Source of the DNA: Porphyromonadaceae bacterium
Lineage (GTDB): Bacteria > Bacteroidota > Bacteroidia > Bacteroidales > CAMTPD01
Assembly (NCBI GenBank): GCA_003447595.1
Contig: DLYT01000124.1
Span: 1,115-10,215 of the forward strand
Reading direction: 5' to 3'
DNA: 9,101 nucleotides
Under the pieces are notes generated by a model. It was not told where the DNA came from. It was given only the letters and a program-made list of their open reading frames with translations, and searched no databases. The position numbers and the translations under genes are program-made. This document shows, in pieces, positions 6,066 through 9,101 of the stretch; positions within the stretch are counted from its first letter, which is position 1, and each line of letters begins with the position of its first letter.

Positions 6066-9000
6066 TTATAAGTTTTTAAGCATGCATAGGTATGCATCCT
6101 CCAAGTTTGGTTCTACAAGCTGCGCTCCTTCGTACGGAACGTCAACAGAAATGTATCTTACCTTGATAAGATCTCCTTCTTGGATGTGATGTACTACCAT
6201 GCTTACGTCAAGGTCTTCTTCAAATCGCTGCGCAGAGATATTGAACTGCCAAACTTTGTTATGCGCATAGTTTACCATCTCGCGCGGATTACCGAAGTAT
6301 TTGAGGTCGCCTTTGTTAATGATGGCTACCTGATTACATGAGCTGGCAATGTCTTCAATGATGTGAGTAGAGAAGATTACGATGCGCTCTTTACTCAATT
6401 CTACAAGCAGATTTCTGAAACGAATACGTTCACGCGGATCGAGTCCGGCAGTAGGTTCGTCCACCACAAGTATGCGAGGAAGGTTGAGCAAGATAAGCGC
6501 AATACCGATACGTTGCTTCATACCTCCGGAGAATGAACCGATCTTTGCGTCTTTTCGGTCGTACATGTGTACGGCTTTAAGCACATATTCGAGTCGTTCC
6601 TTTCGTACCTCCGGATCAACAACTCCTTTGAGGATGGCTTCGTAGTTGAGGAAATCCCATGAAGACATGTTTTCGTAGGTGCCAAACTCTTGAGGCAAGA
6701 AGCCAATAAGCCCTTGCAGCTCTTCCCGATACTCTTTTGTGTTGTACTGGTTGATGTGAATGGTTCCGTAGCTCTGCTCAAGAATACCGGTAATGATACG
6801 CATAAAGGTTGATTTGCCGGCACCGTTTGGCCCAAGCAAACCAAACATCCCCGTCTTGATATCAAATGATACTCCCTTAAGGGCCTTGAAGGGAACGTGG
6901 CGCTTGCCGATGATCGGAATGCTTTTTACAAACTTGTAGTAGCGACTTCGGAAGGCGGCAAAGCGCCCTTGCAAGCGTTCGGTATTGATCTGATTACTAT
7001 ATAAGAACTCCGATGTGCGGACGATTTGTAATACGGTATACCATATCAGTAATGCAAAGACGGCTAGTCCGGTTGCATAGGTTTGTTTTCCGAAGATGAA
7101 GCAAAGGATAAGCGGTAATCCCCATTTTAGGATGGTTGCAATACGACTGCTCCAGCGTGTCGACTTGTTTTTATAGTGTCTGTATCCGTTGATTTGTCCG
7201 ATAAACAGAAGTATAAAACGATAGATCACGATCGAGAAAATTAATTTCCAGAATGTGCTTTCGAGGTAGAACCAAGTAAAGTAAACCAAGAATCCCAACA
7301 AAGCATACTGCCAGCTGCTTTTGAGGAAGTCTTTGATGGAATGAAACTCGTTGGTGAGTCCGAGGCGACGACGCAATACAATTCCGCTTTGCCATTGTCT
7401 GACAAATAACGATGGTCTGTCGTAGATCTTTACCAGATTCTCTACTCTGATGTGAATAGACTTGTGCTCGGGGATCAAACTACTGTCGGCTCTGCGCAAG
7501 GAGTTAAGGACAAAGTAAGTTACTCCCGGAATAAGAAGCGTAACTCCTACAAACCAAACACACTTGAGAAGCAATCCGCTTATGTTGAAATAAATATAGC
7601 AGATGGCTCCTGCAAAAAGGAGTGTATGCAGAATATAAATGTTCTTATGTAATGTTTTGTACCAAGCAATGCTGTTTTCGAGTCCGACGCATACGGTCGG
7701 AATCATAATCAGCGTAAGCAAAGCGGAACAAGCCAAGCCTCCAATTACAGTGATGGCAAAGGGTGCTCCGATAATGCCCGAGTATTCATTGTTGCCAAGT
7801 GCCAATGGAAACATGGCTACGATGGTAGTAATGGATGTGATCAATATAGGACGCATGCGAGAGAGTCCGGCCATGATCAGGGCTCGATTGCGACAATAGC
7901 CTCGTTGCCGTAAGATGTTGGAGTAGTCGATCAGGATAATACCATTGTTTACTACCACACCAAGCAGGATAAGGAAGCCGGTAAGCGAATTGGCATTCAT
8001 CAAGCTGTTGCCCGATAAAAGCAAAGCGACCAAAGAGCCAATGGCTGCCAAAGGAATGGTGAAGAGGAGTACAAATGGTGTAACCAACGACTCGAATACG
8101 GATGCAAGGATCATGAAGATGAGAATAAAGGCTGCAAAAATCAAGAACTTGAAGTCTGCAAACTGGTCTTCTTCTTCAATAACTTCTATAGCAATACCGG
8201 CCGGAAGGTTGTAGTTGGCGATGAGCTGTTCTATTTCTTCCTTGTATCCGTTTAGTACTTCTTCAGATGCTTTGTCTTCAAACTTGAATCCGTAGTTGAG
8301 CCTTATTTGTTTTTCTTTATCTACACGAGAGATGTTGGAGATTCCTCGCGATTTGATTACGGTTGCGATTTCATCGATCGATTGAATCCCTCCTTTGGCA
8401 TTGTTTACTTGTATACGCTTGAGTTCGTCAATGCTTTTTTCTTTGGGCAAATCGGCAGGGTCTTCTTTCTCCGGACGTTCTTCGCGGATAATGATTTCGT
8501 AATCCTTTTCGTCGATGGTGATTTGCGAGCCGCTGGCAAAGTCTCGGTTGAGAGACATAAGACCGTTTGCGATATCCGAACGATTGATTTCGTACGAATG
8601 GAGTAGCGGTTGATCAAACAATAAATGTATTTCAGGACGGCGGCCTGCCGACGAAAGGTTGTTCCAAGAGATGAAGTCGAGTTTGCTTACTTGATAACGT
8701 AAGTCTTCTCCTACAATCTGCATCATCTCGAAATCGCTCCCTTTGATCAGAATGCCTTTTCGCCCGCCACCGGCACCAAGCATACTCATCATTTGTCCCA
8801 TTCCGTTCATCATGGCATCGTTTTGTCCACCCGAATGGGCTTCGTTTATCATGACTGAGGTGATGCGTTCGTGTGGTATCTTTTGCATCAACTCATCGCG
8901 AACGGCTCCGATATCTCTACGACCAATGCGCTCGAAGTTCTCTTTCAAGACCAAGGTAACGTTGGCAGTGTTTTCTGAGATATTGGTAACGACTTCTTTT

Positions 9001-9101
9001 ATTTCAGGGATGTCTATAATACGACCTTCATACAATTCGATTACGCTATTTGTTTCATCCAACGTGCTACCGAAGCGAGTAGATAGCTGGATGTTGATGC
9101 G
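6066..9101 (-). CDS. RND efflux pump C-terminal half fused to an ABC ATPase (5' end outside window)
   Basis: One uninterrupted frame of 1011 visible codons, open at the right edge; the N-terminal RND half should lie beyond. Transcription order: RND periplasmic domain (9101 to about 8140, starting RINIQLSTRFGSTLDET), then RND helices with ASVFESLVTPFVLLF, LGVVVNNGIILIDY and MRPILITSITTIVAMFPLALG (about 8140-7680). Next come two extra helices (about 7640-7505), VENLVKIY (7422-7445), four more helices (about 7310-7010), and the ABC ATPase. The ATPase is complete: Walker A GPNGAGKST (6807-6833), Q-loop FLPQ (near 6690), signature SFSGGMKQR (6510-6536), Walker B ILVVDEP, H-loop STH (6363), and an EPNLEDAYL end as in DrrA-type exporters. 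RND pumps use the proton gradient and ABC proteins use ATP; having both in one chain is rare. The proton-relay aspartates would be in the missing half. Substrate unknown; drug, metal or lipid-like molecules are all possible. The permease gene follows after 12 bases. Confidence 0.88.
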   Translation of the reverse strand, partial: RINIQLSTRFGSTLDETNSVIELYEGRIIDIPEIKEVVTNISENTANVTLVLKENFERIGRRDIGAVRDELMQKIPHERITSVMINEAHSGGQNDAMMNGMGQMMSMLGAGGGRKGILIKGSDFEMMQIVGEDLRYQVSKLDFISWNNLSSAGRRPEIHLLFDQPLLHSYEINRSDIANGLMSLNRDFASGSQITIDEKDYEIIIREERPEKEDPADLPKEKSIDELKRIQVNNAKGGIQSIDEIATVIKSRGISNISRVDKEKQIRLNYGFKFEDKASEEVLNGYKEEIEQLIANYNLPAGIAIEVIEEEDQFADFKFLIFAAFILIFMILASVFESLVTPFVLLFTIPLAAIGSLVALLLSGNSLMNANSLTGFLILLGVVVNNGIILIDYSNILRQRGYCRNRALIMAGLSRMRPILITSITTIVAMFPLALGNNEYSGIIGAPFAITVIGGLACSALLTLIMIPTVCVGLENSIAWYKTLHKNIYILHTLLFAGAICYIYFNISGLLLKCVWFVGVTLLIPGVTYFVLNSLRRADSSLIPEHKSIHIRVENLVKIYDRPSLFVRQWQSGIVLRRRLGLTNEFHSIKDFLKSSWQYALLGFLVYFTWFYLESTFWKLIFSIVIYRFILLFIGQINGYRHYKNKSTRWSSRIATILKWGLPLILCFIFGKQTYATGLAVFALLIWYTVLQIVRTSEFLYSNQINTERLQGRFAAFRSRYYKFVKSIPIIGKRHVPFKALKGVSFDIKTGMFGLLGPNGAGKSTFMRIITGILEQSYGTIHINQYNTKEYREELQGLIGFLPQEFGTYENMSSWDFLNYEAILKGVVDPEVRKERLEYVLKAVHMYDRKDAKIGSFSGGMKQRIGIALILLNLPRILVVDEPTAGLDPRERIRFRNLLVELSKERIVIFSTHIIEDIASSCNQVAIINKGDLKYFGNPREMVNYAHNKVWQFNISAQRFEEDLDVSMVVHHIQEGDLIKVRYISVDVPYEGAQLVEPNLEDAYLCMLKNL

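Noticed and set aside
6890..7680. A sequencing frameshift joining two separate genes into the RND-ABC fusion
   Set aside because: The frame between the RND helices and Walker A is open throughout and encodes plausible membrane helices with positive loops. There is no internal start with a promoter before the ABC domain. Read-level confirmation is still the decisive test.

Overview
The window looks like chromosomal DNA from a Bacteroides-type member of the Bacteroidales. This rests on two candidate promoters with the Bacteroides -7 box (TAnnTTTG), one with TTTG 19 bases upstream; near absence of strong Shine-Dalgarno sites; and family content (YfcE phosphodiesterase next to an acyl-ACP thioesterase, a secreted GH43-like protein, an RND efflux pump). 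No 16S or other species-level marker is present, so the genus is an inference.

Layout. (1) 1-939, plus strand: the 3' end of a YfcE-type metallophosphoesterase and a complete acyl-ACP thioesterase, closed by a strong intrinsic terminator at 986-1022. (2) 1023-1768: non-coding DNA holding about twelve very diverged copies of a 22-base repeat (1297-1561) and a G-poor, C-rich stretch. (3) 1769-3853: an AT-rich cassette with a type II restriction-modification pair. A beta-class DNA methyltransferase with an N-terminal MerR-like helix-turn-helix (plus strand) converges on a putative PD-(D/E)XK restriction endonuclease (minus strand). Their coding ends overlap by 15 bp, and a perfect 14-bp direct repeat brackets the pair. 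(4) 3854-4378: AT-rich non-coding DNA with the stranded N-terminal 53 codons of an XRE/HigA-type antitoxin and a long hairpin. (5) 4379-9101, minus strand: a probable operon reading leftwards. It starts with an unusual protein, the C-terminal half of an RND efflux pump fused in one frame to extra membrane segments and a complete ABC ATPase. A six-helix ABC permease follows 12 bp later, and a secreted GH43-like glycosidase 22 bp after that.

How the parts work together. The methyltransferase should protect the host from its endonuclease. Its HTH domain and a perfect palindrome in its own promoter spacer suggest autoregulation. The RND-ABC fusion and the adjacent permease look like one transport machine in which ATP-driven and ion-driven export modules are physically joined; its substrate cannot be read from sequence. 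The RND-ABC fusion, with an apparently split ATPase domain, is the most unusual object here. The HTH-methyltransferase R-M cassette, with its candidate operators, comes second.
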